This document shows, one piece after another, positions 7,937 to 18,780 of a stretch of 48,962 bases of DNA (positions within the stretch are counted from its first letter, which is position 1; every line of letters starts with the position of its first letter). Source of the DNA: Fodinibius halophilus (GTDB lineage Bacteria > Bacteroidota > Rhodothermia > Balneolales > Balneolaceae); the NCBI RefSeq assembly GCF_011059105.1, contig NZ_JAALLS010000019.1:46751-95712 (forward strand), written 5' to 3'. The translations under genes were made by a program, and so were the position numbers. The notes below the pieces were generated by a model. The model was not told the DNA's origin, did no database searches, and saw nothing but the letters and a program-made list of their open reading frames with translations.

Positions 7937-10348
7937 ATGAATACTTCTGAAACACATGTTCTCAAATTCGGTGGTACTTCACTGCAAAACCCGAATTACA
8001 TTAAGCAGTCTACCCAAATTGTTATGGACCGAACCCAGCAGGCCCATCCTTTTGTGGTAGTCTCGGCCCTTGAAGGCGTTACAGATGCTCTTATTGAGCT
8101 CACGAAAGATATCGGCAAAAAAACTGATTTAATTGAAACCGGTGTAGACAATTTACGACAAAAGCATCTGACCATTTTTGATAAACTTACCGACGGGCAG
8201 CACAAAAAACGCAACCGGCTTGACAAACTGTTTGATGAGCTTACTCAAGACCTGCATAAACTCAGCCTTGATATAGAAAATAAGCGAGCTCTCAAAGATC
8301 GCATTCTCTCTATTGGCGAACGTGCCTCTGCGCTTATTTTTGCCTCGGTGCTATCCAGTAACGGGCTGCCGGCAGAATCATTTGAGGCCCATCAATTTAT
8401 TAAAACCGACTCTACCTTTGGCAAGGCGAAGGTTAAGCAGGATACTACCCGCAAGCTAATTCGGGAGTACTTGCAACAATCTAAGTTTGTGCCCGTAGTT
8501 ACCGGCTTTATCGGTTCCGATTCTCAAAATCGAATCACTACCCTGGGGCGTTCCGGCTCTGATTATACCGCAGGCCTTGTCGCCGATGCCCTCAATGCCG
8601 ACCACCTAGAAATTTGGACCGATGTGAACGGTGTACTCTCTGCTGATCCACGTTGGGTACCTACTGCACAGTCAATTAAGGAACTTAGTTTTGGGGATAT
8701 TACGGAGCTTTCCGCTCATGGGGCAAAAGTTATTCATCCGCAAACCATACGCCCTATACAGGATAAAGGTACTACTGTACTGGTCAAAAACAGCTATAAC
8801 CCCTCCCACCCCGGCACCTCTATCACCTCGGGTTTTGAATCGAATGGGGCACTTAAAACAATTACTGTTACCGGTCCTTTTGTGAAGCTTCAAGTTGATG
8901 AAACACACGCTTTTGAACTATTTTCAAAACTAACAGAATGGTCGGAGCAAGAAACCGACTCCGAAGCAGTTGGGTTTAAAACAAGCTCAGAGTTCGAGCC
9001 GGCACGATTTATCTTAAGACAATCGTTCTTTGAAAAGGTTTCGAACCTTCTCGGCCAATGGGCATCCAGCAGAGATGTGGTGCTGGATCTGCAAAGCAAC
9101 CTCTTCAAAGTCAAAAAGTTCAGCAATCACTTCTCTGATGATGAATCGCTATCCAAACGCATTTGGGATCTGTTAGTGTCGAACAACCTGCAGCCCATTA
9201 ATGCCGAACGCAACCTTGATGAACGGTTTATCTCTTTTCTTTTTGACAGACAAGATGCCCAGCTGGCAGCGCGCCTGCTCAACGATTATCTGCAGGGCGA
9301 CCAAAAGGTTATCGATCTTTTTGTGGCCGGTACCGGGGCCGTTGGCCATACCCTGCTGAAACAACTAAAAAGCCTGGAGCCGGAAGGCATTACCTTTCGA
9401 CTTATCGGGGCCTGTAACAGCCGCAATGCCTTGTGGCAGGAAGAAGGCATTGCGCTTAAAAATGATATCGACTGGTCGGACAGCGAACCTACCAATTGGG
9501 AGCTGCTGATCGATAAACTCACCGCGCCGCATCGTAATAATCTTATTTTTGTTGATGCGACAGGCAGTGAAGAAGTGGCCCGCCTGTATCCCCAACTGTT
9601 TGAAAACGGCACCCATATTGTTACGCCCAGCAAGCTTGCCAATACGTTTGAGCAGGCATTTTTTGATGATTTGCAGTCTCTGATCAAAGAAAACAACACC
9701 TCCTTCCGCTATGAAACTACGGCCGGGGCCGGACTGCCGGTGATCTCTACCCTCAACGAACTGCAATCTGCCGGTGATAGTATCACAGAAATATCGGGGG
9801 TGGTATCCGGCACCATGACCTACCTCTTTAACCAGCTGGAACAGGGCGTGCCTTTTAGTGAAGCTATTGTTGATGCCCGCGAAAAGGGCTATGCCGAACC
9901 CGATCCGCGCGATGACCTCTCCGGCGAAGACGTGGCCCGAAAGTTTTTAACGCTGGCCCGCACACTGGGCTATAAAATTGAACGCGAGCAGATAGCGGTT
10001 GAATCCCTGATTCCCGAAGCTCTTCGCGATGTCGACAAGGATACGTTCCTGGATCAACTCAGCAACTATGACCAGACTTGGGAACAACGCATTTCGGCTG
10101 CCCAAAACAAAGGCCAAACACTGCGTTATACCGGACGTTTTAAAGATGGTAAAGTAAATATCGGGATCGAGGTACTACCCAAAGATTCTCCCATTGGTCA
10201 ACTCAAAGGAACGGATAACCTGATCCAGATTTTCTCTGATCTATATAACCAAACACCTTTAGTAATTCAGGGACCCGGTGCTGGCAAAGAGGTAACGGCT
10301 GCCGGCGTTTTAGCCGATATTTTGAAGACGGCACGGTCTTTATCCTAA
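7937..10348 (+). CDS. thrA: Bifunctional aspartate kinase/homoserine dehydrogenase
   Basis: An 803-residue fusion. Residues 1-290 are aspartate kinase (KFGGTSLQNP, SIGERASALIFA, TLGRSGSDYTA, VNGVLSADPRWVP). Residues about 305-460 are the regulatory linker. Residues 462-803 are homoserine dehydrogenase (FVAGTGAVGHTLL nucleotide-binding motif, SGTMTYLFNQLE, YAEPDPRDDLSGEDVARK). The linker does not show the usual ACT motif with SSSE-type residues seen in threonine-sensitive ThrA, so feedback by threonine is doubtful. The gene starts 3 nt after metX and lies in a SAM-controlled operon, so it may play the role of MetL. The symbol thrA follows domain order only. Confidence 0.92.
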   Translation: MNTSETHVLKFGGTSLQNPNYIKQSTQIVMDRTQQAHPFVVVSALEGVTDALIELTKDIGKKTDLIETGVDNLRQKHLTIFDKLTDGQHKKRNRLDKLFDELTQDLHKLSLDIENKRALKDRILSIGERASALIFASVLSSNGLPAESFEAHQFIKTDSTFGKAKVKQDTTRKLIREYLQQSKFVPVVTGFIGSDSQNRITTLGRSGSDYTAGLVADALNADHLEIWTDVNGVLSADPRWVPTAQSIKELSFGDITELSAHGAKVIHPQTIRPIQDKGTTVLVKNSYNPSHPGTSITSGFESNGALKTITVTGPFVKLQVDETHAFELFSKLTEWSEQETDSEAVGFKTSSEFEPARFILRQSFFEKVSNLLGQWASSRDVVLDLQSNLFKVKKFSNHFSDDESLSKRIWDLLVSNNLQPINAERNLDERFISFLFDRQDAQLAARLLNDYLQGDQKVIDLFVAGTGAVGHTLLKQLKSLEPEGITFRLIGACNSRNALWQEEGIALKNDIDWSDSEPTNWELLIDKLTAPHRNNLIFVDATGSEEVARLYPQLFENGTHIVTPSKLANTFEQAFFDDLQSLIKENNTSFRYETTAGAGLPVISTLNELQSAGDSITEISGVVSGTMTYLFNQLEQGVPFSEAIVDAREKGYAEPDPRDDLSGEDVARKFLTLARTLGYKIEREQIAVESLIPEALRDVDKDTFLDQLSNYDQTWEQRISAAQNKGQTLRYTGRFKDGKVNIGIEVLPKDSPIGQLKGTDNLIQIFSDLYNQTPLVIQGPGAGKEVTAAGVLADILKTARSLS

Positions 10349-10467
10349 CTGCAACCGCTTCCAAACTTTCTGAGACGCTACATTTAATATCTAATTTTAT
10401 TAACTAACAAATGCGATGTAACTAATTTTATTTAACCACATACTAAAAGGACCTTACCAAGTTCATC

Positions 10468-13400
10468 ATGGATTCCGATCAAGGCTTATACCACTCCCAC
10501 CATGAACACGATGCATGCGGCATAGGATTTGTCGTTAATATGAAAGGGAAACAATCACATTCCATCGTGGAACAAGCGTTAACCGTGCTGCATAACCTCG
10601 ATCATCGCGGGGCTACGGGCAGCGAATCGAACACCGGTGACGGGGCGGGTATTCTCATGCAGATTCCGCATACATTTTTGGCTCATTCTTGCAGCGGATT
10701 AGGAATTGATCTGCCTCGACCGGGACACTATGGAGTAGGCATGCTCTTTTTGCCTCCCGATCGTGAAAACCGCCTGCCTTGTGAGGAACTTATTGAACAG
10801 ATCATTGAAGAAGAAGGCCAGGAAGTATTGGGATGGCGCAAGGTGCCTACCGACAATTTCTACCTCGGCAAATCTGCCATTGATGCCGAACCTTCGGTAC
10901 GTCAGCTTTTTATTGGCCGAAATGAAGATCTAAAAACAGAACTCGACTTTGAGCGCAAATTATATGTGATACGCCGTCGCACCGCTCGGGCAATTGCTGA
11001 AAGTACCCTTACGGACAAAGATTATTTCTACATCCCCAGCCTGTCAGCCCGTACCATTGTGTATAAAGGAATGCTGACGCCTACTCAGCTTAAAGAGTTT
11101 TATCCTGATCTTTCTGATCCTAAGATGAAATCGGCACTGGCGCTGGTGCACTCCCGTTTTAGTACTAATACTTTTCCCAGCTGGGAACTAGCTCACCCCT
11201 ATCGCTACCTCATCCACAATGGGGAAATCAATACCCTGCGCGGAAATCAAAACGCCATGCATGCGCGCGAAGCCCAGCTTGAGACCGACCTTTTTGGAGA
11301 TGACCTCGACAAGGTAAAACCAATTATCCAAGAATACGGGAGTGATTCTGCGAAGTTTGACAACTGCCTGGAATTTTTGATGCTGAGCGGTCGCTCACTG
11401 CCCCATGCTATTATGATGATGATTCCCGAACCCTGGGAAAAACATGAAAGTATGGATGAAGATCTGAAAGCTTTTTACGAGTACCACAGCTGTATCATGG
11501 AGCCGTGGGATGGTCCCGCCTCTATCGCTTTTACCGATGGCAAAGTCGTAGGTGCAACCCTGGACCGCAATGGGCTGCGCCCCTCGCGATACTATGTAAC
11601 TAACGATGATACGGTAATTCTATCCTCAGAAGTAGGCGTGCTCGATATCCCCCCGGAAGATATTGTTAAAAAAGACCGACTGCAGCCCGGCCGCATGCTC
11701 CTTATCGACACCGAAGAGGGACGTATCAAAAGCGATGAAGAGATCAAACAGGAGATTGCCGAAGAACACCCCTACCGTGAATGGCTGGATGACAAGCTGG
11801 TTGATTTTCATAAGTTACCAAACACTTTTAAAGATGAACTCAATCTTGAACACGAAGGCATTATACATCGCCAAAAAGCTTTTGGCTATACCTATGAGGA
11901 CCTGAATGTCAATATTGGTCCGATGGCTGAAAATATGCTGCAACCGGTGGGTGCCATGGGCAACGACGCTCCCATCGCCGTACTCTCCCGGAAACCACAG
12001 CTGTTATACAACTATTTTAAGCAGCTTTTTGCACAAGTGACCAACCCGCCTATCGATCCCATAAGGGAAGAGCTTATCACTTCTACGGAAACGATGCTGG
12101 GCTCGGATGGAAATATATTAGATCCTACCCCAGAATCATGCCGACAGATTAAGTTGGAAACGCCCATCCTGAAAAATACAGAACTTGACCGGCTTAAAAA
12201 CATTAACCGGGATGGATTTAAAAGCTGTACCCTCCCTATCCTTTTTGAAGTTAAGAAGGGCGGTGACGGCTTAGAAAAGGCGTTGGATAATCTCTTTGCT
12301 AAAGCTGATCAAGCTATTGCAGATGGGGCGAATATACTCATTCTCTCCGATCGCGATTTCGACAGCGATCACGCTCCCATTCCTGCCCTTCTTGCCGTAT
12401 CAGGACTGCATCATCACCTGGTACGTTCCGGTACACGTACCGAAGTAGGCCTTGTACTGGAATCGGGCGAACCCCGGGAAACACACCATTTTTGTACCCT
12501 GCTGGGATATGGCGTAGAGGCGATTAATCCCTATATGGCTTATGAAAGTTTGTATGATCTTATTGAGGAAGGACACCTGGAGCTGCCCTTCCAGCAGGCT
12601 CAACACCGGTATATCAAAGCCGCAGTAAAAGGCATTGTTAAGGTGATGTCAAAAATGGGAATCTCTACGATCAAATCGTATCGCGGGGCACAAATTTTTG
12701 AAGCCCTGGGTATTGACCAAGAGGTTATCGACCGATACTTCACCTGGACCGACTCACGCATCGGGGGCATTGGTCTTGATACCATTGCCAAAGAAGCGAA
12801 AATGCGACACCGACGCGCCTTCCCCAAATACCAAACTAACGGACAGGTACTGGATGAGGGCGGAGAATACAAATGGCGAAAGGGCAGTGAGTATCATGCC
12901 TACAATCCTAAAACAGTACACACGCTACAGCTGGCGACCAAAAACGGTGACTATCAGCTCTATAAGGAGTATGCTGATCTAATTGACGAGCAGGATGATC
13001 CGCCTCCAAACTTGCGTTCACTGCTGGACTTTGATTTCCAAAACTCTGAGCCTATTTCCATCGAAGAAGTGGAATCGGTTTCGGAAATATGTAAGCGCTT
13101 TAAAACCGGGGCGATGTCCTACGGATCCATCAGCCAGGAAACCCATGAGACACTGGCTATTGCCATGAATCGTATTGGTGGAAAAAGCAATACCGGCGAA
13201 GGCGGTGAAGACCCTAGCCGCTACACTACCGAAGCAAATGGGGATTCCAAACGCAGTGCTGTTAAACAGGTGGCTTCCGGACGTTTTGGCGTCACCAGCG
13301 AATACCTGACTGAAAGTGAGGAGATCCAGATTAAGATGGCCCAGGGAGCCAAGCCGGGCGAAGGCGGCGAACTGCCGGGACGAAAAGTATATCCCTGGAT

Positions 13401-15027
13401 TGCCGATGTAAGACTCTCCACCCCAGGCGTGGGTCTAATATCTCCGCCGCCGCATCACGATATCTATTCTATTGAAGATTTGGCGCAGCTTATTCATGAT
13501 CTTAAAAATGCTAATACCGAGGCCCGTATCAACGTCAAGCTGGTTTCGGCTGTGGGGGTGGGCACTATTGCAGCCGGTGTTGCCAAAGGTCATGCCGATG
13601 TCATTTTAATTAGCGGCCACGACGGGGGCACCGGGGCCTCACCGCAGACCAGTATTAAACATGCCGGACTGCCCTGGGAGCTGGGCCTTTCCGAGACACA
13701 GCAAACGCTGGTTCTTAATGATCTCCGAAGCCGGGTGAGCCTGGAGACCGACGGCCAAATAAAAACCGGCCGTGATATTGCCGTTGCTGCCCTTCTGGGT
13801 GCCGAGGAGTTTGGGTTCGGAACCAGCGCCCTCATTACGCTGGGGTGTGTAATGATGCGGGTCTGTCACCTGAATACCTGTCCCGTAGGTATTGCTACCC
13901 AAGATCCGGAGCTGCGCGAAAAGTTTACCGGTGATCCGGAGTATGTAATCAACTTTATGAAATTTGTAGCTCAACACCTGCGCGAATATATGGCTAAGCT
14001 GGGCTTCCGTACGGTTGACGAGATGATCGGTCGTGTTGACAAGCTGAAACAAAAAGAGACTGATCACTGGAAGGGACAATTCCTGGATCTTTCGCTGATC
14101 CTCAACCAGCCTGAAAATGCCCAGGAAGTCGGTAATCGCTGTATGAGCTGCCAAAACCACGGGCTTGATAATGCCATGGACATTCAAACGCTGATGGATA
14201 TTTGCGATCCGGCCCTCAACGAAGGAAAAAGTGTCCGGGCCACGCTCCCCATCACCAACACCAACAGGGTTGTTGGCACTATTGTAGGCAGTGAGCTAAC
14301 GCGGCGCCACGGAGCAGAAGGCCTCCCGGAAGATACCATCCACCTTACATTTAACGGCTCAGCAGGACAAAGCTACGGGGCTTTTATCCCCAAGGGAATG
14401 ACCCTGGAGCTGGAGGGCGATGCCAACGACTATTTTGGAAAGGGGCTCTCGGGCGGAAAGCTGATCCTGTATCCACCGAAAGATTCTCGCTTTGATCCGG
14501 CTGACAATATCATAGTGGGTAATGTCTCATTTTATGGGGCTACGGATGGGCAAGCCTACATCCGCGGCAAAGCCGGGGAACGATTTTGCGTGCGCAACAG
14601 CGGTTTGCATGCCGTAGTGGAATCGGTGGGCGACCATGCCTGTGAATATATGACCGGCGGACGGGTGGTTGTACTTGGAGACACGGGCCGAAATTTTGCG
14701 GCCGGGATGTCTGGTGGTATTGCCTATGTCCTGGACCAAGACCAGGATTTCCACAAGTATTGCAACACAGAGATGGTTGAACTGGTAAAGCTTCGCGACG
14801 ATGAAGAGATCAACCAGGTCTATGAGATGATTCGCCGCCATGCCGAATATACCGACAGCCATCGCGGCTGGAAAGTGCTGGCCAAATGGGAAGAAATGAT
14901 CTGTCAATTCGTAAAAGTACTTCCCAAAGACTATAAGCAGATGCAAAAGGCTATTCAAAAGGCCAAAGAAAAAGGTCTCAATGATGATGAAGCCGAAATG
15001 AAAGCCTTTTTACAAAAAAAGCAGTAA
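10468..15027 (+). CDS. gltB: Glutamate synthase, large (alpha) subunit
   Basis: A 1519-residue enzyme that moves the amide of glutamine to 2-oxoglutarate with electrons from the GltD subunit. A 16-residue propeptide precedes the Ntn amidotransferase nucleophile Cys17 (HDACGIGF). The central and FMN domains follow, with [23 protein letters not shown] and [14 protein letters not shown]. The 3Fe-4S ligands Cys1127, Cys1133 and Cys1138 have the family spacing ([12 protein letters not shown]). The C-terminal beta-helix domain has [12 protein letters not shown] and GGRVVVLG. Full length for the bacterial NADPH type. AAAAGG about 20 nt upstream may aid initiation. It is probably transcribed separately from the met operon, since 119 nt lie between; no terminator is evident there. 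Confidence 0.97.
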   Translation: MDSDQGLYHSHHEHDACGIGFVVNMKGKQSHSIVEQALTVLHNLDHRGATGSESNTGDGAGILMQIPHTFLAHSCSGLGIDLPRPGHYGVGMLFLPPDRENRLPCEELIEQIIEEEGQEVLGWRKVPTDNFYLGKSAIDAEPSVRQLFIGRNEDLKTELDFERKLYVIRRRTARAIAESTLTDKDYFYIPSLSARTIVYKGMLTPTQLKEFYPDLSDPKMKSALALVHSRFSTNTFPSWELAHPYRYLIHNGEINTLRGNQNAMHAREAQLETDLFGDDLDKVKPIIQEYGSDSAKFDNCLEFLMLSGRSLPHAIMMMIPEPWEKHESMDEDLKAFYEYHSCIMEPWDGPASIAFTDGKVVGATLDRNGLRPSRYYVTNDDTVILSSEVGVLDIPPEDIVKKDRLQPGRMLLIDTEEGRIKSDEEIKQEIAEEHPYREWLDDKLVDFHKLPNTFKDELNLEHEGIIHRQKAFGYTYEDLNVNIGPMAENMLQPVGAMGNDAPIAVLSRKPQLLYNYFKQLFAQVTNPPIDPIREELITSTETMLGSDGNILDPTPESCRQIKLETPILKNTELDRLKNINRDGFKSCTLPILFEVKKGGDGLEKALDNLFAKADQAIADGANILILSDRDFDSDHAPIPALLAVSGLHHHLVRSGTRTEVGLVLESGEPRETHHFCTLLGYGVEAINPYMAYESLYDLIEEGHLELPFQQAQHRYIKAAVKGIVKVMSKMGISTIKSYRGAQIFEALGIDQEVIDRYFTWTDSRIGGIGLDTIAKEAKMRHRRAFPKYQTNGQVLDEGGEYKWRKGSEYHAYNPKTVHTLQLATKNGDYQLYKEYADLIDEQDDPPPNLRSLLDFDFQNSEPISIEEVESVSEICKRFKTGAMSYGSISQETHETLAIAMNRIGGKSNTGEGGEDPSRYTTEANGDSKRSAVKQVASGRFGVTSEYLTESEEIQIKMAQGAKPGEGGELPGRKVYPWIADVRLSTPGVGLISPPPHHDIYSIEDLAQLIHDLKNANTEARINVKLVSAVGVGTIAAGVAKGHADVILISGHDGGTGASPQTSIKHAGLPWELGLSETQQTLVLNDLRSRVSLETDGQIKTGRDIAVAALLGAEEFGFGTSALITLGCVMMRVCHLNTCPVGIATQDPELREKFTGDPEYVINFMKFVAQHLREYMAKLGFRTVDEMIGRVDKLKQKETDHWKGQFLDLSLILNQPENAQEVGNRCMSCQNHGLDNAMDIQTLMDICDPALNEGKSVRATLPITNTNRVVGTIVGSELTRRHGAEGLPEDTIHLTFNGSAGQSYGAFIPKGMTLELEGDANDYFGKGLSGGKLILYPPKDSRFDPADNIIVGNVSFYGATDGQAYIRGKAGERFCVRNSGLHAVVESVGDHACEYMTGGRVVVLGDTGRNFAAGMSGGIAYVLDQDQDFHKYCNTEMVELVKLRDDEEINQVYEMIRRHAEYTDSHRGWKVLAKWEEMICQFVKVLPKDYKQMQKAIQKAKEKGLNDDEAEMKAFLQKKQ

Positions 15028-15064
15028 TCAATCGATAAGCAGAGTACAAAATCACAACACCGTT

Positions 15065-16549
15065 ATGGGTAAGCCTACCGGATTTATGGAATTTGAGCGG
15101 CAAGAAAAGCCGCATCGCAATCCTCAAAAACGTATTAACGATTGGGATGAATTTCACGAGTATCCATCAGAGGATGAACTACAAAAGCAGGGAGCACGCT
15201 GTATGGATTGCGGCATCCCCTTTTGTCAAACGGGAGAAGAACGAAACGGGAGTACGATGGGGTGCCCTATCCACAATCTAATTCCTGAATGGAATGACTT
15301 AGTTTATCACGGCAAGTGGAAAGAGGCCCTGCATCGCCTCCATAAGACCAATAATTTCCCGGAGTTTACCGGTCGTGCCTGCCCTGCTCCTTGTGAAGGC
15401 TCATGCGTCCTCGGTATTATTGATCCGCCGGTAGCCATTAAAAGTATTGAGCAGGCCATTATCGACAAAGGTTTTGAAGAAGGCTGGGTCACACCGGAAC
15501 CGCCGAAAAACAGAACGGACAAAATGGTGGCAATTGTGGGTTCGGGGCCTGCCGGTCTTGCCGCCGCAGATCAGCTTAATAGAGCCGGACACTGGGTTAC
15601 TGTCTTTGAACGACACGATAAAATCGGAGGTCTGCTAACTTACGGCATCCCCAACCAAAAACTGGATAAGTCGGTTGTGCAACGGCGGGTAGAATTGTTG
15701 GAAAAAGAAGGCATTAAGTTTGTCACGAACACTGAAGTTGGCACGGACCTATCTACCCGGGAACTTACCGATAACCATGATGCGATAATTCTGGCAACCG
15801 GAGCAACTAAACCGCGCGACCTCGATATTGAAGGCAGAGAGCTCGATGGCATCCATTTTGCAATGGAGTTTCTACATAAAAATGTGGAAAGCCTGCTGGA
15901 CTCCAACCATGAGGATGACAACTATATCTCTGCTAAAGACAAGGAGGTTATTGTAATTGGCGGCGGCGATACGGGCACCGATTGTGTGAGCACTTCGATG
16001 CGCCACGGCTGCAAAGATATTACCCAATTCGAAATCTTGCCTAAACCCCCCGGCAACAGATCCACCGACAACCCCTGGCCCGAATGGCCCCATATATATA
16101 AGGTGGATTATGGGCAGGAAGAAGCAAAAGCGAAATTTGGTGATGATCCGAGGGAATACCAGGTAATGACCAAAAAGTTTGTTGGGGATGACAAAGGGAA
16201 TGTCACGGCACTACATACGGTGGAAGTAGAGTGGAAAACAGATGGTAAAGGCCAAAAGGTGCCCAAAGAGATCCCCGGCACCGAAAAAGTGTGGGAGGCT
16301 GATTTAATTTTACTTGCTCTTGGCTTTTTGGGACCGGAAAGCCCCCTGCTCGACCAGTTCAATATTGAACGTGATGGTCGAACTAATGCCAAAGCTGATC
16401 ACGGAGATTACCGCACCAATATCGAGGGGATATTTGCCGCCGGTGATATGCGTCGCGGACAGAGCCTGATCGTCTGGGCCATCAATGAGGGACGTGGTGC
16501 GGCCCGCGAGTGTGATCGTTTTCTGATGGGATCTACCGAATTGCCATAA
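15065..16549 (+). CDS. gltD: Glutamate synthase, small (beta) subunit
   Basis: A 494-residue NADPH-dependent flavoprotein that feeds electrons to GltB. The N-terminal Cys clusters [10 protein letters not shown] and [10 protein letters not shown] are 4Fe-4S ligands. An FAD-binding [13 protein letters not shown] follows near residue 160, and the NADPH-binding GGGDTGTDC around residue 300. The C-terminus holds [14 protein letters not shown]. It follows gltB after 37 nt in the same direction, a standard gltBD operon. Confidence 0.96.
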   Translation: MGKPTGFMEFERQEKPHRNPQKRINDWDEFHEYPSEDELQKQGARCMDCGIPFCQTGEERNGSTMGCPIHNLIPEWNDLVYHGKWKEALHRLHKTNNFPEFTGRACPAPCEGSCVLGIIDPPVAIKSIEQAIIDKGFEEGWVTPEPPKNRTDKMVAIVGSGPAGLAAADQLNRAGHWVTVFERHDKIGGLLTYGIPNQKLDKSVVQRRVELLEKEGIKFVTNTEVGTDLSTRELTDNHDAIILATGATKPRDLDIEGRELDGIHFAMEFLHKNVESLLDSNHEDDNYISAKDKEVIVIGGGDTGTDCVSTSMRHGCKDITQFEILPKPPGNRSTDNPWPEWPHIYKVDYGQEEAKAKFGDDPREYQVMTKKFVGDDKGNVTALHTVEVEWKTDGKGQKVPKEIPGTEKVWEADLILLALGFLGPESPLLDQFNIERDGRTNAKADHGDYRTNIEGIFAAGDMRRGQSLIVWAINEGRGAARECDRFLMGSTELP

Positions 16550-16650
16550 ACTAAGCCATTCGTCAGCCCTCTCCCATGTGGTTTTTTTCTAATCCTTTCG
16601 ATACCAGGCACACCTAGGCCAATAATTTGGTACACTTTGCACACCTATTC

Positions 16651-16791
16651 CGGGAAATTACTTCGTCGGCAGGCCTCCTCGTAATGACATTGCTTTTAAC
16701 AATATTTTGAAGCTAATCTTAGCATTATGGTTAAGAGGGGGCCAGGCAGGCGGATGAGATTTCTCACCACCTCTCGGCGGTTCGAAATGAC
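16651..16791. repeat. Decayed intergenic repeats after gltD
   Basis: Two related segments, 16651-16695 (GGGAAATT... ending ATGACATTGCTT) and 16756-16791 (GAGATTTCTC... ending GAAATGAC). The first shares its start and end with 18336-18382. They belong to a dispersed hairpin family. The 16550-17498 spacer (about 950 nt) holds only such repeats and possible gene relics. Confidence 0.5.
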
Positions 16792-16943
16792 TTATGGCTT
16801 ATTTATTGCTCGCTCCCAAATACACAATGAGTAGTCCAAGTACGAGTGCTATTTCACGAACCTTTTAAGGAGATCTTCTTTTCATGTTTTTCATTGCGTG
16901 ATGCCTTGGCGTATATCACAAAAGAAACGATGCCGACTGTATC

Positions 16944-17027
16944 ACGGTCATCCCTGACCGTATGCCCATTAAGCAAGACCTTCGGAAAATCATGAGCAAC
17001 ATAGCGCGAGCGTCCCACTCGTGCTAT
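16944..17027. repeat. REP-like hairpin pair
   Basis: Two neat hairpins: ACGGTCA (16944-16950) with TGACCGT (16955-16961) around the loop TCCC; and ATAGCGCGAG (17001-17010) with CTCGTGCTAT (17018-17027, one G-U) around the loop CGTCCCA. Both loops contain TCCC, reminiscent of REP sequences mobilised by RAYT transposases. A minus-strand frame (16854-17006) also stays open for 50 codons here without a start, so a gene relic is possible. A second open stretch on the plus strand (17098-17208, 36 codons) is equally uncertain. Confidence 0.45.
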
Positions 17028-17218
17028 TTAGTTTAAATGACAATGAATAACAAAAGAAGATTCCTTTCTAATTCTAGAAAGAAAACAAGCACATTGAAAC
17101 TTTTATAATCTGCAAAACTATTACCTTGGCGAAGTTGATAGTGCAGGTGTGGGTCAATATAGTACACAAGATTTACAAAATGAGCTCGGCAATTACTTTC
17201 GAGAAAAGTAGAAGTTTT

Positions 17219-17346
17219 ACCGATTGAGATGCTGAAAGAGATACTTCGACAAGCTCAGTACACGGTTCAGCATCTCATATACAGTTATTAACCTTAAAAC
17301 CGAGATCCTGAACTGAATTCAGGATGACATGCCGGGTTTTGCAAAG
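17219..17346. repeat. Intergenic inverted-repeat element
   Basis: GAGATGCTGA near 17224 is mirrored by TCAGCATCTC near 17268-17277, followed by the GATCCTGAA...TTCAGGATGACA module and a right end GGTTTTGCAAAG (17335-17346) identical to the right terminus of the element at 18639-18757. Likely a non-autonomous mobile repeat. It ends about 150 nt before the carbonic anhydrase gene. Confidence 0.55.
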
Positions 17347-17498
17347 CTCCCTTTTTATTAATGTCTCTCTTAATATTTACCCTTATCCTTTTCTCCCCGA
17401 TTGCGAAATTACAACTGGTGAAAGCTTGCAAAAATACTGTTAAATCCGTAGCCTCTAAGGCATTTACGGAAACCATGGTTTAAAACAAAACAGACACT

Positions 17499-18107
17499 GT
17501 GAATACACCAACCGACCTTCTCGACCAGAACAAAGAATGGGCCAATCGTATTAAAAAGGAAGACCCCAACTTCTTTAAACAACTCTCCAAAGGACAATCA
17601 CCGAACTACCTGTGGATAGGTTGTGCCGACAGTCGCGTTCCTGCAAGCCAAGTGATAGACCTGGCTCCCGGCGATATGTTTGTGCACCGGAATATTGCAA
17701 ACGTTATTGCACACACGGATTTCAACAGCTTATCGGTCATCCAGTATGCGGTAGCTGTACTCAAAGTAGAACATGTTATTATCTGTGGACACTACGGCTG
17801 CGGCGGTGTTAAGGCAGCATTTGATGACCAAAGTCACGGCCTTATTGACAACTGGCTGCGCCATATCCAGGATGTGGGACGCCTGCATTCTGAAGAGCTC
17901 GAGAATCTTTCTGAAGAAGACAAGCTCAACCGACTTTGTGAGCTGAACGTAGCGGAACAGGTGCGCAATCTCTGCCAAACACCTATCGTGCAAAATGCCT
18001 GGAATAACGGGCAGGATCTAAACGTGCATGGATGGATTTACAGCTTAGCCCAGGGAGAGATTGCCGATCTCAAACTCACTGCTTCATCTAATAACGATCT
18101 GAGCTAA
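17499..18107 (+). CDS. can: Beta-class carbonic anhydrase
   Basis: A 202-residue zinc enzyme that interconverts CO2 and bicarbonate. The zinc ligands are Cys42 and Asp44 (GCADSRVPASQV), His98 and Cys101 (HYGCGGV). The positions match those of the E. coli Can enzyme. The start is a GTG at 17499; the in-frame ATG upstream (17475) runs straight into a stop. A hairpin (TCCGTA at 17445-17450 with TACGGA at 17465-17470, inner GCC/GGC) lies about 29 nt upstream and could matter for expression. The gene stands alone between repeat-rich spacers. Confidence 0.93.
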   Translation: MNTPTDLLDQNKEWANRIKKEDPNFFKQLSKGQSPNYLWIGCADSRVPASQVIDLAPGDMFVHRNIANVIAHTDFNSLSVIQYAVAVLKVEHVIICGHYGCGGVKAAFDDQSHGLIDNWLRHIQDVGRLHSEELENLSEEDKLNRLCELNVAEQVRNLCQTPIVQNAWNNGQDLNVHGWIYSLAQGEIADLKLTASSNNDLS

Positions 18108-18216
18108 ACTGCCAAATATCGTAATCACCCGGTATAAACCCACCCCGCTTCGTTCCTCAGCGCCCTTCCGCAGAGGGGACTTTTTCTTGTCCTTTAACAC
18201 AACTCGGAAAAGGAAT

Positions 18217-18424
18217 CCCTCCTTGAGGAGGGGGGGCAATTCGTGGGTTTCGAATTGGTCGGGAGGTGTTCGTCTCCCAGACATAGCTTTATAATATTCT
18301 AAAGGCATCCTTTAACTACTACGCGAACTTATTCTGGGAAATTTCTCGACTCCGCTACGCGCCCCTTGAAATGACATTGCTTCTATTGGGAAAGGAGTTT
18401 CCCTCCCTATCTTTTAGGGAGGGA
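18217..18424. repeat. Spacer hairpins after carbonic anhydrase
   Basis: The 18108-18780 spacer holds no gene I can support. It contains CCCTCC/GGAGGG (18217-18222 / 18227-18232), a repeat copy at 18336-18382, and a perfect 10-bp hairpin TCCCTCCCTA/TAGGGAGGGA (18400-18409 / 18415-18424). These purine/pyrimidine-rich hairpins resemble dispersed intergenic repeats in Bacteroidota. Confidence 0.45.
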
Positions 18425-18638
18425 CTAAGGGTGGGTCAGAAAAAGGGCGAATAAATATGTTTGTTTTACTTTTGGGAATGATACAAGATGTGTCATGGCC
18501 GCACTGAAGTACGGCCTACATGGTAGTGTCCATATTTGTGTGTCTGGGTTATCAATCTTTGGTCCGCGAGTGACAGCAGATTGATGGTATAAAAAAGAGG
18601 ACTGATCTGACGACCCATCCTCTTTTATTGCTAGAGGG

Positions 18639-18757
18639 CTTTGCAAAACCTTTGATTTCGTCATTCTGAGCTTGTCGAAGAATCTCCAGTATCCATCTGC
18701 TGCCGTTGAAAGGGAGATCCTTCATTACATTCAGGATGACTGCCTGGTTTTGCAAAG
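18639..18757. mobile_element. 119-bp MITE-like repeat with 12-bp terminal inverted repeats
   Basis: The ends are perfect inverted repeats, CTTTGCAAAACC (18639-18650) and GGTTTTGCAAAG (18746-18757). Inside lie GTCATTCTGAGCTTGTCG and TTCAGGATGAC modules. No coding capacity. The same right end occurs at 17335-17346. Minus-strand translation gives the familiar spurious peptide ILRQAQNDE, a known artefact of this repeat class. Confidence 0.6.
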
Positions 18758-18780
18758 GTTCCTGTTACCCATCCTATTCA

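Noticed and set aside
17098-17208. Open plus-strand frame of 36 codons (ends LQNELGNYFREK)
   Set aside because: Protein-like but too short, no start codon and no recognised family; listed only as a possible relic.
18552-18755. Minus-strand ORF of 67 codons
   Set aside because: It reads through the MITE-like repeat and yields the RQAQNDE-type artefact peptide; not a gene.
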